Origin: Calothrix membranacea FACHB-236
Lineage (GTDB): Bacteria > Cyanobacteriota > Cyanobacteriia > Cyanobacteriales > Nostocaceae
Assembly (NCBI RefSeq): GCF_014696315.1
Contig: NZ_JACJPX010000010.1
Span: forward strand, 62,001-126,000
Direction: 5' to 3'
Length of the DNA stretch: 64,000 nt
The notes under the pieces were generated by a model. It was not told where the DNA came from. It searched no databases and worked only from the letters and a program-made list of their open reading frames with translations. The translations under genes and the position numbers were made by a program. The first letter of the stretch is position 1. Every line of letters starts with the position of its first letter. This document shows positions 16,069-24,820 of this stretch, one piece after another.

Positions 16069-17232
16069 ATGACTTTTATTTCGCCACCATCACCTGCAAT
16101 TTGTGAACAGCTCACCCTGGAAATTTCCCTGACTTCTCAAATGCAGGAATTACCATCATTTTCGACATCAGGTGGACGCTGGCGAGCCTACCTTAACCAA
16201 TTATGCTTAGATACATTTCTACCTTGGTTACGGGCCGAAGAAGTTCCCAATGCCAGAGTGTGGACGCAAACAGGGGCATTACCCAGCCTTTGGGAATTTA
16301 CCAATGGTACTGCGATCGCTTGTGACGATATGCGATTGGTATTAATTCCTACAACAGCAATTGACATGGCAGAATTGCGAGTACCCCAGGAATGGGTGGA
16401 TATTCCCAATTGGATAGCTGATTACTATATTGCAGTCCAAGTGAATCCTCATGCTGGTTGGATGGCAATTTGCGGCTATATTACCCATCGGCAATTAAAA
16501 ACCAAGGGTGTGTATGATGCGAGCGATCGCGCCTACTGTTTGGATGAGAATGATTTAATCAAAGATATCAATGGACTGTGGGTTACGCGTCAACTTTGCC
16601 CAGAGGAAATTTTGCGTAATTCAGTTCTACCTCTACCGCAGTTACCTTTAACTCAGGCAGAAAGTTTAATCGCACGGTTAGGGAATCCGGAAGTAGTGTT
16701 TCCTCGTTTAGCCATTCCCTTTGAATTATGGGGCGCATTACTCGAACATGGCGGTTGGCGACAACGGCTATATGAGCGAAGACAGGGGTTATCAGAACAG
16801 TGGTCTATTCAGCAATGGCTACAAGGAGGAGTGTCTAATTTAGCACAACAGTTCGGCTGGGAAAGCTCACAATTACAATTAGCTCCCCGTGGTGTGCGAA
16901 GTCGAGAAGCTGGGGAATTAGAAGTATATTTGTCTCGACATTTAATCCTTGCTGGTCATCCCTACGAGTTGCGTGTCTTGTCTAGAGGTGATTTAAAAGA
17001 CAATGTGTGGCGGTTTGAATTACGCAATACCAATCCCGATGAAATGATTCCTGTAGGATTTAAATTGCAACTATTAACCGAAGATTTGCAACCATTCGCC
17101 AACAATGAGGATACTGCTAAAGAAGCGATCGCGCAGCTTTATGTCGATGTCATGCTTGAGCCAGGAGAGGCTTTGGTTTGGGAAGTAGAACCAACACCGG
17201 ATGGTTACGATCGAGAAATTCTGCGGTTTTAA
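16069..17232 (+). CDS. DUF1822 family protein
   Basis: ATG 16069 has GGGGAG 8 nt upstream and follows the sigma-like stop by 2 bp. The 387-residue product matches the cyanobacterial DUF1822 family: it opens with a short hydrophobic/proline stretch and LEISLTSQMQEL, contains LNQLCLDTFLPWLR, LVLIPTTAIDMAELRVPQEWVDIP and WIADYYIAVQVN, and a C-terminal beta-rich region (LVWEVEPTPDGYDREILRF). No transmembrane helix or signal peptide is seen. Function is unknown. In cyanobacteria it commonly sits beside sigma-like factors and CHASE2/CHAT or DUF928 genes (my recollection of gene neighbourhoods), as it does here, so it is probably a core component of the same system. Confidence 0.85.
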   Translation: MTFISPPSPAICEQLTLEISLTSQMQELPSFSTSGGRWRAYLNQLCLDTFLPWLRAEEVPNARVWTQTGALPSLWEFTNGTAIACDDMRLVLIPTTAIDMAELRVPQEWVDIPNWIADYYIAVQVNPHAGWMAICGYITHRQLKTKGVYDASDRAYCLDENDLIKDINGLWVTRQLCPEEILRNSVLPLPQLPLTQAESLIARLGNPEVVFPRLAIPFELWGALLEHGGWRQRLYERRQGLSEQWSIQQWLQGGVSNLAQQFGWESSQLQLAPRGVRSREAGELEVYLSRHLILAGHPYELRVLSRGDLKDNVWRFELRNTNPDEMIPVGFKLQLLTEDLQPFANNEDTAKEAIAQLYVDVMLEPGEALVWEVEPTPDGYDREILRF

Positions 17233-17433
17233 GTTCTTCTGGCACCGCCTCTCCAATGCCTAATGCCCTATGCCCAAATACAGTTCAGTTAAGAAAATTA
17301 ATTGATAACAAAACCAAAAAAATAGTTATACCAAATCAAATCATGTTTGCGACACACCAATATATTCTAGAGGGCATGGCACTGCCCATTGGTGTCAACT
17401 TAACGCGAAACCCGCTTTGTAGCAAGGTTTTTG

Positions 17434-17524
17434 CCCTCACCCCCAACCCCTCTCCCACCGGGAGAGGGGAGCAAGAGATTTAATTCCCCTTCTCCTGGGG
17501 GAGAAGGGGTTAGGGGATGAGGGC
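17434..17524. repeat. GC-rich inverted-repeat element (paired hairpins)
   Basis: Two back-to-back hairpins: CCCCTCTCCC (17447-17456) with GGGAGAGGGG (17460-17469), and CCCCTTCTCC (17486-17495) with GGAGAAGGGG (17500-17509). The whole is also flanked by CCCTCACCCC and GGGGATGAGGG, giving an overall dyad. Dispersed elements of this look are common in Nostoc-type genomes and resemble small non-autonomous mobile repeats. Confidence 0.7.
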
Positions 17525-17662
17525 GAGGGTTTTTGTACAACACTCGCCGTATATAGCTTTTAGCTTAAGTTGACACGTATGACTGGTGCCGTGCCCCTAC
17601 GGATAATACCTTATCCTCAACTCGTTGGTTGTGAATGCGATCGCTTTTTCTATGAATACTCA

Positions 17663-17895
17663 TTGATAAACAACCTTAACTCCTTGGTCACGAATGGGTT
17701 AAGGTTCTCTATGGATGAGGTAGCGTTGATAAACAACCCTAACTCCTTGGTCACGAATCAGTTAAGGTTCTCTATGGATGAGGTAGCGTTGATAAGCAAC
17801 CTTAACTCTTTGGTCACGAATGGGTTAAGGTTCTCTATGGATGAGGTAGCGTTGATAAGCAACCTTAACTCTTTGGTTACCAATGAATTAAACCA
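17663..17895. repeat. 63-bp tandem repeat, 3.7 copies
   Basis: Units begin at 17663, 17726, 17789 and 17852, each opening with TTGATAARCAACCYTAACTC. The first three are complete and nearly identical, the fourth decays after about 44 bp. Each unit contains a near-inverted pair (AACCTTAACTC and GGGTTAAGGTT). A rightward frame translates the units as a 21-residue repeat, but it has no ribosome binding site. Confidence 0.85.
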
Positions 17896-18002
17896 TTTTG
17901 TATTTTGGATTTTAGGAAGTTAAAGACTAAAACGCGATCGCACTCTCTTCACTACAACCAAAATGCGATCGCTATTGAGATAGTTGAAAAATTCATCAGA
18001 GG

Positions 18003-18074
18003 TGGGTGACCTGAGATTCGAACTCAGAACCAGCGGATTAAGAGTCCGATGCTCTACCGTTGAGCTAGTCACCC
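18003..18074 (-). tRNA. tRNA-Lys(CUU)
   Basis: Reading the minus strand, the 72-nt cloverleaf has acceptor GGGTGAC/GTCACCC, D stem GCTC/GAGC, anticodon loop CTCTTAA with anticodon CUU, T stem CTGAG/CTCAG with TTCGAAT loop, and discriminator A. CCA is not encoded (ACC then T). The outermost anticodon-stem pair is a T-C mismatch (TCGGA with TCCGC), which is unusual. CUU reads the lysine codon AAG. Confidence 0.9.
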
Positions 18075-18135
18075 ACACGAATACAGATTATAGCAAATTG
18101 CTGACGGCTTTACTAGTGCAGTCTGAGAGCAGGTT

Positions 18136-20385
18136 TTAAGCTCTAGGGAGTTTTACTATAAATGTAGTTTTTCCCGCTACACTTTCTACATGAATTGTAC
18201 CGCCTAAATTTGTGACCATTTTTTGCACTAATGCTAGTTCTAGTCCGGTGCCGCTATGTTTCCAGGGGTCATTTTTAGCAATGTGATAAAATGGCTCAAA
18301 AATTCTTGCCCGTTGTTGAGCAGATATCTCTAATCCGGAGTTGTGGAAACTAATCTGCATCATATCTGCTATCAGTTGCACTGATACTGTGATAGTTTCG
18401 CCGGCAGGCGTGTATTTGCAGATATGATTAAGCAGTTCTGTAACAATTCGCTCGAATTCTGTAATCTCTGTTGCTAAAGTTGGTAGTGCAGTGTCAATCT
18501 CCAGCTTCAATTGCTGTTGCTGACAAGCGGTGACTTCCCGAAAAGACTCGACAATTGGGGGTAACCAGGTTTGTAAGTCGATGGGAATGAGGGTTTGGGG
18601 ATCGGGTGGGGTTTGGTGCTGGCTAAGTGTGAGCAAGTCTTGAATTAAGTTACTACCTCTACCACATTCGCTATGGAGTATCTGCAATAGTTGCGGCACT
18701 ATGTCTTTATCTGATAGCCCTTCTAGGGTAAGCATACTTTCAAGGGTTTGGGCTGCAAGGCTAATGCTAGTAATGGGCGTGCGGAGTTGTTGCGCCAAGG
18801 CGCGGAGAAATTGTTTATTGAGGCGTTGAATTGTTTCTATTTCTTGAGATTGGGTTTGGATGATTTGTTGTAGCCGCGAATTACGAATGGCGATCGCACA
18901 TTGATTGGCAATTTGTTGCACTATCCCATTTTCCCATTCATCAAAGGGCTGTTGGGTGGCGCGGATCAGCCACAGATTGCCGAGCATTCCTTGACAATCG
19001 AAAATTGGATAAGCTAGCTGGGTCATTACCTGTAATTTTTGTTCCCATCCGCGAAGAATTTCCACAGAATGCAGGGATTGTTTTTGCAATAAGCGTTGAT
19101 AAATTTCTGGGAAGTCTGCAACTTGCTTGCTTACACCTTGATGCAAGGGTGAAATATTGCTGTATTCATAGGCAATGGTTGCGAGGGTGCAGTCACTATC
19201 ATAGAGTTCGATATGACAGCGATCGCTTTTAAGTAACTGCGCTAAATCCTGAATCGCTGTTTCTAGGATTTGGCTGATATCAACATTGTCGCGGATTTGT
19301 TCTGTGATACGTTGCGACAGTTCTTGAAAGTCTTGAATATTTTGGACTTCGGCTGCATAATCTTGTCTTTGCAACTCCATCTCAGCTTTCAAGTTTTCTA
19401 CCTGTTGCTGCAGTTCTGCTTGCTGGCTAGCAATGCCAATTTGCGCTGCTAACTGCTTGAGTAAGTCAATTTCTGGATCTCGCCATTGATGGGGTTTGTT
19501 ACAATACTGGGCAATTAATAACCCCCATAACTCTTGGTGTAAGAGAATTGGCACAACTAAATTGGCCCTTACTTGCAAAGAGGCGAGAAAATCTATTTGG
19601 CAAGGATGTAACCCCGCTGCATAAATATCTTCAATAACTTGAATCCCGCCTTTTCTGTAGCGTTCTTGATGTTTGGTAGTAAAGCAAGGATCGTGGATGT
19701 TTTTCCCCAAAAGTGGGCTATTAGCAACTATTGTGGCTTCCGCAGCGATCGCACCAGTACCATCAGCCTCAAAACGGTAAACCAAAACGCGATCGCAACT
19801 AAATAAATTCCGCGCATCTTTAACTATCTGTTGCAAAATTGTCTCTAAATCTTGATATTGGCAGATTTTTTGGGCTATATCTGCCAATAGTTGCGCTTTT
19901 TCTGCTTGCAGTTTCCCTTTGCGTTCTACTTGCTTGGCTGGGCTGATACTACTACTAGTGCCAATCAGCCGATAAATTCTCGAGTTCGCATCTCGCAACG
20001 GTGTCAGCGTCGTACTCCACCATGTAGGAACACCTTGGAATTGCAAGCATTGTTCGTAGGAAATAGTTTTGCCAAAGCGCACGCAGTCATTATAATGTTG
20101 ACGTACTTTCGCCGCATCTATAGGCGATAGTATATCTTCGGGTCTTTTCCCTTGGAGTTCCTCGGAGCTTATTCCTAGCCAGCGTTCATGTGTGGGGTTC
20201 AGTGCCACATAGCGAAAATCCCCATCTTCTAGCACATCTACCACAAAAATCGATGCCTGCCCAGAATCGTAGATGCTGAGTAGAAACTGCTCACTACTAC
20301 TTTTATCCGCATCTTTGCCGAAGAGAAGATAAGGCGGTGATAGTGGCTTCAGTTCTACAGTGGATTCAGATTGGTTAATATTCAT
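18136..20385 (-). CDS. PAS-GAF-GAF sensor with degenerate histidine kinase core
   Basis: A 749-residue soluble protein. Residues 35-150 are a PAS domain (FVVDVLEDGDFRYVALNPTHERWLG). GAF1 (about 170-320) carries D232-P-C234-F and C262-Q263, the positions used by DXCF-type cyanobacteriochromes, but with Gln where bilin-binding domains have His. A coiled coil leads to GAF2 (about 368-500). The kinase part is damaged at key sites: the H-box reads AQQLRTP with Gln 532 at the phospho-His position, the N-box reads LLNHICKYTP with His 654 at the metal-binding Asn position, and the G-box reads GTGLELALV. It is therefore probably a pseudokinase, acting through binding or as a partner of another kinase (inference). 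It stands alone, downstream of no obvious operon partner. Confidence 0.85.
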   Translation of the reverse strand: MNINQSESTVELKPLSPPYLLFGKDADKSSSEQFLLSIYDSGQASIFVVDVLEDGDFRYVALNPTHERWLGISSEELQGKRPEDILSPIDAAKVRQHYNDCVRFGKTISYEQCLQFQGVPTWWSTTLTPLRDANSRIYRLIGTSSSISPAKQVERKGKLQAEKAQLLADIAQKICQYQDLETILQQIVKDARNLFSCDRVLVYRFEADGTGAIAAEATIVANSPLLGKNIHDPCFTTKHQERYRKGGIQVIEDIYAAGLHPCQIDFLASLQVRANLVVPILLHQELWGLLIAQYCNKPHQWRDPEIDLLKQLAAQIGIASQQAELQQQVENLKAEMELQRQDYAAEVQNIQDFQELSQRITEQIRDNVDISQILETAIQDLAQLLKSDRCHIELYDSDCTLATIAYEYSNISPLHQGVSKQVADFPEIYQRLLQKQSLHSVEILRGWEQKLQVMTQLAYPIFDCQGMLGNLWLIRATQQPFDEWENGIVQQIANQCAIAIRNSRLQQIIQTQSQEIETIQRLNKQFLRALAQQLRTPITSISLAAQTLESMLTLEGLSDKDIVPQLLQILHSECGRGSNLIQDLLTLSQHQTPPDPQTLIPIDLQTWLPPIVESFREVTACQQQQLKLEIDTALPTLATEITEFERIVTELLNHICKYTPAGETITVSVQLIADMMQISFHNSGLEISAQQRARIFEPFYHIAKNDPWKHSGTGLELALVQKMVTNLGGTIHVESVAGKTTFIVKLPRA

Positions 20386-20727
20386 GCGAGAGTCCCTGTC
20401 TGGTATAACTGACTCATCTAGGCGCTCTCTTGTATAGTTACGGTAGTAAAAATTATCCTTAGCGCCTAAAGCAAAGGATTGTCAGCTTTAAGTTATTTAT
20501 ATTCGTGTCTTTCTCTATTTCTCTTCAGAAATCACGGAAAGCCCATAAAAGTAAGCTTAACAAATCCTGCTGGTTGAAGAATAAAACACATGGGCAGGTT
20601 AGTGTAAAGTTACTTGATATTGATTTGTTAATAATTTCTTAAAGATTTTTGCATATATTTTAAGTAAAATCAAGGACTATTATGAATTATTGTAATTATT
20701 CTTAATAGGTGGGGCATGGGGCATTGG

Positions 20728-20780
20728 TAATGAGTAATGAGTAATGAGTAATGAGTAATGAGTAATGAGTAATGAGTAAT
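20728..20780. repeat. STRR heptamer array (TAATGAG)n
   Basis: About 7.5 tandem copies of TAATGAG. Short tandemly repeated repetitive heptamers are typical of heterocystous cyanobacteria. Confidence 0.9.
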
Positions 20781-20825
20781 GGCTATTCTCCCCTGCACCT
20801 CTGCTTCCTCTGCTCCCTCATCCAC

Positions 20826-20870
20826 AGTCCCCAGTCCCCAGTCCCCAGTCCCCAGTCCCCAATCCCCAAT
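20826..20870. repeat. STRR heptamer array (AGTCCCC)n
   Basis: Five copies of AGTCCCC followed by AATCCCC and a partial copy. The last T is part of the stop codon of the leftward membrane protein gene, so the array touches the coding end. Confidence 0.9.
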
Positions 20871-21439
20871 CACTTCAACAACTTGTAAGCATTCATCCCC
20901 GTCAGAATAGCAACCAGCAGCCAAGCGATCGCTAAACCGATGACTTCGCCTAAAAAAAACTGTGTGAAGCTGCGTATAATCAAGCCAATAGCTGCACCGA
21001 TGGGCAAGGCAATTGCCCAACTAAATGCACTAATAAATATCCACCGCCAAGCTAAAGGAACTGATTGGTAAATAGCCCACCATTGAGCAAATCCAATGAC
21101 AAAGCCGCCAACTAACCCAGAAAGCGCCTCAGAAAGCATCCTTGTAGGAAGTAAGTCAGTTGTGGGTACAATCCAACCAATAGCGCCTACACCAATAACT
21201 GCGATCGCACTCCAACCCGCCATTGTGAACAATACCCACTTCACATAGAAACTAGTATGGGTAAGCATGATAGTTTGAGCCAGTGCGATCGCTAATCCGC
21301 CAATCATCGCCTGTAATAAACCCAAATCCGGCTTTTCGCCAATTTCAATGAATAGCAGACTCACCAAAAAACCGCTAAAAGTGGCTATCGTCCATTGCAA
21401 GGTAAAGCTAAATAGAGTTTTGACAGGCACAAATAACAT
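20870..21439 (-). CDS. Polytopic membrane protein, unknown function
   Basis: ATG 21439 overlaps the preceding TGA by one base (TGATG), which favours it over a TTG one codon earlier and indicates translational coupling to the GHL10 hydrolase gene. The 189-residue product has about six hydrophobic segments with repeated glycine-rich pieces (GLLQAMIGGLAIALAQ, VIGVGAIGWIVP, ALSGLVGGFVIGFAQWWAIY, ALPIGAAIGLIIRSF), suggesting an internal repeat of a two-helix unit. I do not recognise a catalytic motif. Its stop codon merges into a heptamer repeat array, so its C-terminus (YKLLK) may have been trimmed or moved by repeat expansion. Confidence 0.65.
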   Translation of the reverse strand: MLFVPVKTLFSFTLQWTIATFSGFLVSLLFIEIGEKPDLGLLQAMIGGLAIALAQTIMLTHTSFYVKWVLFTMAGWSAIAVIGVGAIGWIVPTTDLLPTRMLSEALSGLVGGFVIGFAQWWAIYQSVPLAWRWIFISAFSWAIALPIGAAIGLIIRSFTQFFLGEVIGLAIAWLLVAILTGMNAYKLLK

Positions 21440-22683
21440 CAAATTTTCTTTGGTAGGAGAATTGGTGTCGCAGCTTTGGTGTCAAACATCTCTAGAAAAG
21501 CCCTGCGTCGCTTTTGAGGGGACTCTGGTGAGATATAACCCCATAAACTTTCCCAGTAGAAAAATGAGATACCGTTAAATTTGCGATCGCGCGCTATCTT
21601 AACCTGTTCTTTTATTTGGGCGATCGCTACGGAATCGCGCAATGTGCCTGTTGATATCCCAATAGCTACAGGTATTTGACTGCGAGCAAATTCCACCGCC
21701 GGCTGTTCTAGTTCTTTAATAAAACTGTTTTTATTATCTCGATATACCTGCAAAATCAACTCATCTATTAAACCTTTTTTTACCCAATCTTCCCAATTTT
21801 GCAAATAATATTTGTAAGCAAAAGCTTGAGAGTTGGGAGACAAAGAAATTTTCACATAAGGTTTAACTGCTTTCACAGATTGATAAATTGCTGCCATGAA
21901 ATCAGTAATTTTTTCGGCTCGCCAACGCATCCATTCTGAATTAAAAGGGTTTTTGGGCGGACTTTTACCTTTGTGTTCTTGTTGGTAAAGTTCGATAGTA
22001 AAAGGGTCGTAACCAAACTGTACTGGCATCCCAAAATGGTCATCAAGCTGAATCCCATCTACATCATATTTACTGACAACTTCTACAATTAGCTCTTGAA
22101 TAAACTCTTGAACTTGTGGATTGAGTGGATTCAGCCAAGCTAGTTTAGTAACATGATTATTGCCAATTTCTTCCGGTGGAATTTCATTAACTGACTTGAT
22201 ACCTTCTTGCCCATTTGTTAGCCATTCCGGGTAACGTAGCGCTAATTGAGAATATGGTGGTGTCATAAAGCCATATTCAAACCAAGGGACAATACTTATA
22301 CCTTGAGGTTTAGCAAGTTGAATTAACTTGTCTAAAACATCTTGTCCACCATGCATAATTTTCAGCAAAGGTTGAGTATCTGCACCTGTTACTCTTTTGG
22401 CAACTGCACTATTGTAAAAAGTATTTCCTCTGTTCCAAACTACAGGATAAATAGTATTAAAGTTGAGTGAGGAAAGTTGGTTAATAGCGCGGTCAATACC
22501 CCAAGGAACAAATAACACCCCACTGGCAACATTAGTTAGCCAAACACCACGGATTTCGGTTGTAGTTGGAGGACTGGCTTTTTGGTAATAAACTGAATGA
22601 GAAGGAAGCGAAAATGCTATGAAGCATAATAATAATTCCAAACACAGCCAGTAACAAAAATAACGGCGGGCAAACCGATTCAT
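21439..22683 (-). CDS. GHL10-type glycoside hydrolase-like protein (DUF187), exported
   Basis: A 414-residue protein with an N-terminal signal segment (YFCYWLCLELLLCFIAFSLPSHSV) followed directly by the GHL10 signature TEIRGVWLTNVASGVLF. The barrel shows FNTIYPVVWNRGNTFY, IVPWFEYGFM, DGIQLDDHFG (acidic pair typical of the family active site) and KISLSPNSQAFAYKYYLQNWEDWVKKGLIDEL. Such proteins are predicted to cleave an envelope or extracellular polysaccharide outside the cytoplasmic membrane; the substrate is not known. Its stop overlaps the start of the polytopic membrane protein, so the two probably act together. Confidence 0.88.
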   Translation of the reverse strand: MNRFARRYFCYWLCLELLLCFIAFSLPSHSVYYQKASPPTTTEIRGVWLTNVASGVLFVPWGIDRAINQLSSLNFNTIYPVVWNRGNTFYNSAVAKRVTGADTQPLLKIMHGGQDVLDKLIQLAKPQGISIVPWFEYGFMTPPYSQLALRYPEWLTNGQEGIKSVNEIPPEEIGNNHVTKLAWLNPLNPQVQEFIQELIVEVVSKYDVDGIQLDDHFGMPVQFGYDPFTIELYQQEHKGKSPPKNPFNSEWMRWRAEKITDFMAAIYQSVKAVKPYVKISLSPNSQAFAYKYYLQNWEDWVKKGLIDELILQVYRDNKNSFIKELEQPAVEFARSQIPVAIGISTGTLRDSVAIAQIKEQVKIARDRKFNGISFFYWESLWGYISPESPQKRRRAFLEMFDTKAATPILLPKKI

Positions 22684-23347
22684 TTGTGGGCTTGACTTCG
22701 TTTTGAAGAGATAGAAAGGGTATTAGGGATATATAACTACAAAGTCAATCTCCGGCTTCCGGATTATGTAGTTATAGCATAAACTTTAGCAAATATCTCA
22801 AAATAAAATTTGCTCAAATTTAACTATTTTAATTTTTGGGAATATCAAACATATCCATCCTCATCCAACAGTAAATATATGCAAAAACAGCCTGCTTCAG
22901 CAGGCTTTTATACTATAGCAGCCCTCAAAGTTATTCGTCATCAGTTACCAAAGGTGGAATTACAAATTGCAGCATCAACTGAAGTTTACATCTGCCAAAA
23001 ATCATACAAATTCAAATACTTTTTGCGTCACGTAAATTATGCGAATACAAAGCCATAAGTACAGATAATTATAAGGGTACGGCATTGCCATACCCCTACC
23101 CATGTATCTCTCTTATACTAAAAATCTAGACTGAATACAACACACTTTTAATTATCAGGTCATCATTCAAAACTTTCTAATTGCTCAGTTTGCTTCGGAA
23201 CTCGTAATTTTCTTATAGAAATACGATTTTATTTCTGAAAAATTTCAGCTTTAACAATGATGCCGTACTCTCGCAGCTAACGCATCCTACCTGAATTTGT
23301 AATTCTCTTGGTTTAATTACGAATTACAAATTACGAATTATTAATTA
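22684..23347. other. Intergenic region with one hairpin, no supported gene
   Basis: Contains a strong hairpin at 22889-22906, HIP-like and STRR-like AT-rich stretches (AATTACGAATTACAAATTACG near 23318), and a fragment CTAACGCATCCTACC at 23278, related to the dyad repeat at 52980. A rightward frame at 22810-23058 crosses the hairpin and is not credible as a gene. Confidence 0.5.
22889..22906. terminator. Hairpin AGCCTGC-TTCA-GCAGGCT flanked by T/A runs
   Basis: A 7-bp GC-rich stem with a 4-nt loop, followed by TTTTA on the plus strand and preceded by AAAAA, so it can act in both directions. No annotated gene ends beside it (glcD ends 440 bp away), so it may close an unseen short transcript. 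Confidence 0.6.
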
Positions 23348-24820
23348 TTAAAATTTCTCAATTCCTTCAAACTTTTTCGCGTTTACTGCATTTGCAGCTT
23401 CTCCACAAGTGCGTGGTGTGGGAAATATCTTGTCTGGATTAGCTAAACCTTTGGGATTAAAAACCTGCCTTACCCATTGCATAGTTTCTAAATCAGCTTG
23501 ACTAAACATATCTGGCATATAGCATTTTTTATCTGCACCAATACCATGTTCTCCCGAAATGCTACCGCCGACTTTCACGCAAAGCTTAAGAATTTCTCCT
23601 CCTAATTCTTCAACTTTTTCTAATGCCCCATGCACAGCATTATCGTAAAGAATCAGTGGGTGAAGATTACCATCACCAGCATGAAATACATTGGCAACTC
23701 GATAACCAAATTTTTGACTTAATGCCTCAATTTCTTGCAAAACATAAGGTAATTGAGTGCGAGGAATTACACCATCTTGCACATAATAATCTGGGCTTAA
23801 ATGTCCTGCAGCCGCAAAAGCAGCTTTCCGCCCTTTCCAAAGTTTTAATCGCGTTTCGGGATCGCTAGCAGAAGTAACACTACGCGCACCATTCTGTTTA
23901 CAAATTTCTATTACCCGTTGTTTATTACCAGCAACTTCTACTTCTAAACCATCAATTTCAATCAGCAAAATTGCCGTAGCATCGCGGGGATAACAATTAG
24001 TTGCTACCACATCTTCCACAGCATTAATACTAAAGTTATCCATCATTTCCATACCACCAGGAATAATCCCCGCACTGATGATATCGGAAACAGCAGCCCC
24101 AGCAGCTTCAACACTCGTAAAGTCTGCCAACAAGACACAAATTGATTCTGCAGTTTTAAGAATTCGGAGGGTAATTTCTGTAGCAATCCCCAAAGTACCT
24201 TCAGAACCCACAAATATACCTGTTAAATCATAACCAGGCATTTCGGGAATTTGTCCGCCTACATCGACAATCTCACCATTGGGAAGCACTAATTTCAATC
24301 CCAAAACATGGTTAGTAGTTACACCATATTTCAAGCAATGCACACCACCAGAATTTTCCGCAATATTGCCGCCAATTGAACAGATAATTTGGCTGGAGGG
24401 GTCTGGTGCATAATAAAATCCTGCGCCACTTACCGCTTGTGTTACCCAGCTATTAATTACTCCTGGTTGCACAACAGCGCGTTGATTTTCTAAATCAATG
24501 CTGAGTATTTGCCGCATTAAAGAAGTAACAATTAAAACTGAATCTTCCCCAGGCAAAGCGCCACCAGATAACCCAGTTCCAGAACCCCGTGCAATGAAGG
24601 GAAGAGAGTATTGGTTGCATATCTTTACCGCCGCTGCCACCTGTTCTGTAGTTCTGGGAAGTACAACTACCGCCGGACGCTGGCGATAGCCTGTTAAACC
24701 ATCGCATTCATAAGTAATCAGTTCCTCACGGCGTTGAACTACACCATTTTTGCCCAGAACAGCCTCAAATGCTTGAATGATGGGTTTCCAGTTACGTTGT
24801 TGTTTGTCTTGGGTGAGCAT
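23348..24820 (-). CDS. glcD: Glycolate oxidase/dehydrogenase FAD subunit GlcD
   Basis: A 490-residue FAD-linked oxidase. The PCMH-type FAD-binding domain is seen in YECDGLTGYRQRPAVVVLPRTTEQV, PFIARGSGTGLSGGALP and SGGVHCLKYGVTTNHVLGLKLVLPNGE; the C-terminal substrate domain contains VANVFHAGDGNLHPLILYD and SISGEHGIGADK with the conserved histidines. In cyanobacteria GlcD oxidises glycolate from the RuBisCO oxygenase reaction to glyoxylate in photorespiration. No glcE or glcF lies alongside. D-lactate dehydrogenase activity is an alternative in this family. The start at 24820 gives a normal length. Confidence 0.93.
   Translation of the reverse strand: MLTQDKQQRNWKPIIQAFEAVLGKNGVVQRREELITYECDGLTGYRQRPAVVVLPRTTEQVAAAVKICNQYSLPFIARGSGTGLSGGALPGEDSVLIVTSLMRQILSIDLENQRAVVQPGVINSWVTQAVSGAGFYYAPDPSSQIICSIGGNIAENSGGVHCLKYGVTTNHVLGLKLVLPNGEIVDVGGQIPEMPGYDLTGIFVGSEGTLGIATEITLRILKTAESICVLLADFTSVEAAGAAVSDIISAGIIPGGMEMMDNFSINAVEDVVATNCYPRDATAILLIEIDGLEVEVAGNKQRVIEICKQNGARSVTSASDPETRLKLWKGRKAAFAAAGHLSPDYYVQDGVIPRTQLPYVLQEIEALSQKFGYRVANVFHAGDGNLHPLILYDNAVHGALEKVEELGGEILKLCVKVGGSISGEHGIGADKKCYMPDMFSQADLETMQWVRQVFNPKGLANPDKIFPTPRTCGEAANAVNAKKFEGIEKF

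Larger units (their letters stand above)
17233..18002. other. Repeat-filled intergenic region
   Basis: Between DUF1822 and the tRNA no gene is supported. The region holds two nested GC-rich hairpins (17434-17524), a 63-bp tandem array (17663-17895), two HIP1-like GCGATCGC octamers and pieces of the form found in STRR-rich spacers. Frames that stay open across the array do so because 63 is a multiple of three. Confidence 0.6.

Noticed and set aside
17178-17483. Rightward frame across the end of DUF1822 and the GC-rich repeat
   Set aside because: Overlaps the true DUF1822 gene and translates repeat sequence.
17570-17923. Rightward frame of 117 codons over the tandem repeat
   Set aside because: It stays open because the repeat unit is 63 bp. 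No ribosome binding site and no family resemblance.
22810-23058. Rightward frame of 82 codons
   Set aside because: Runs through a terminator-like hairpin, no ribosome binding site and poor composition.
23278-23292. Half copy CTAACGCATCCTACC as an attachment site
   Set aside because: It matches one arm of a dispersed palindromic repeat seen whole at 52980; no integrase is nearby.
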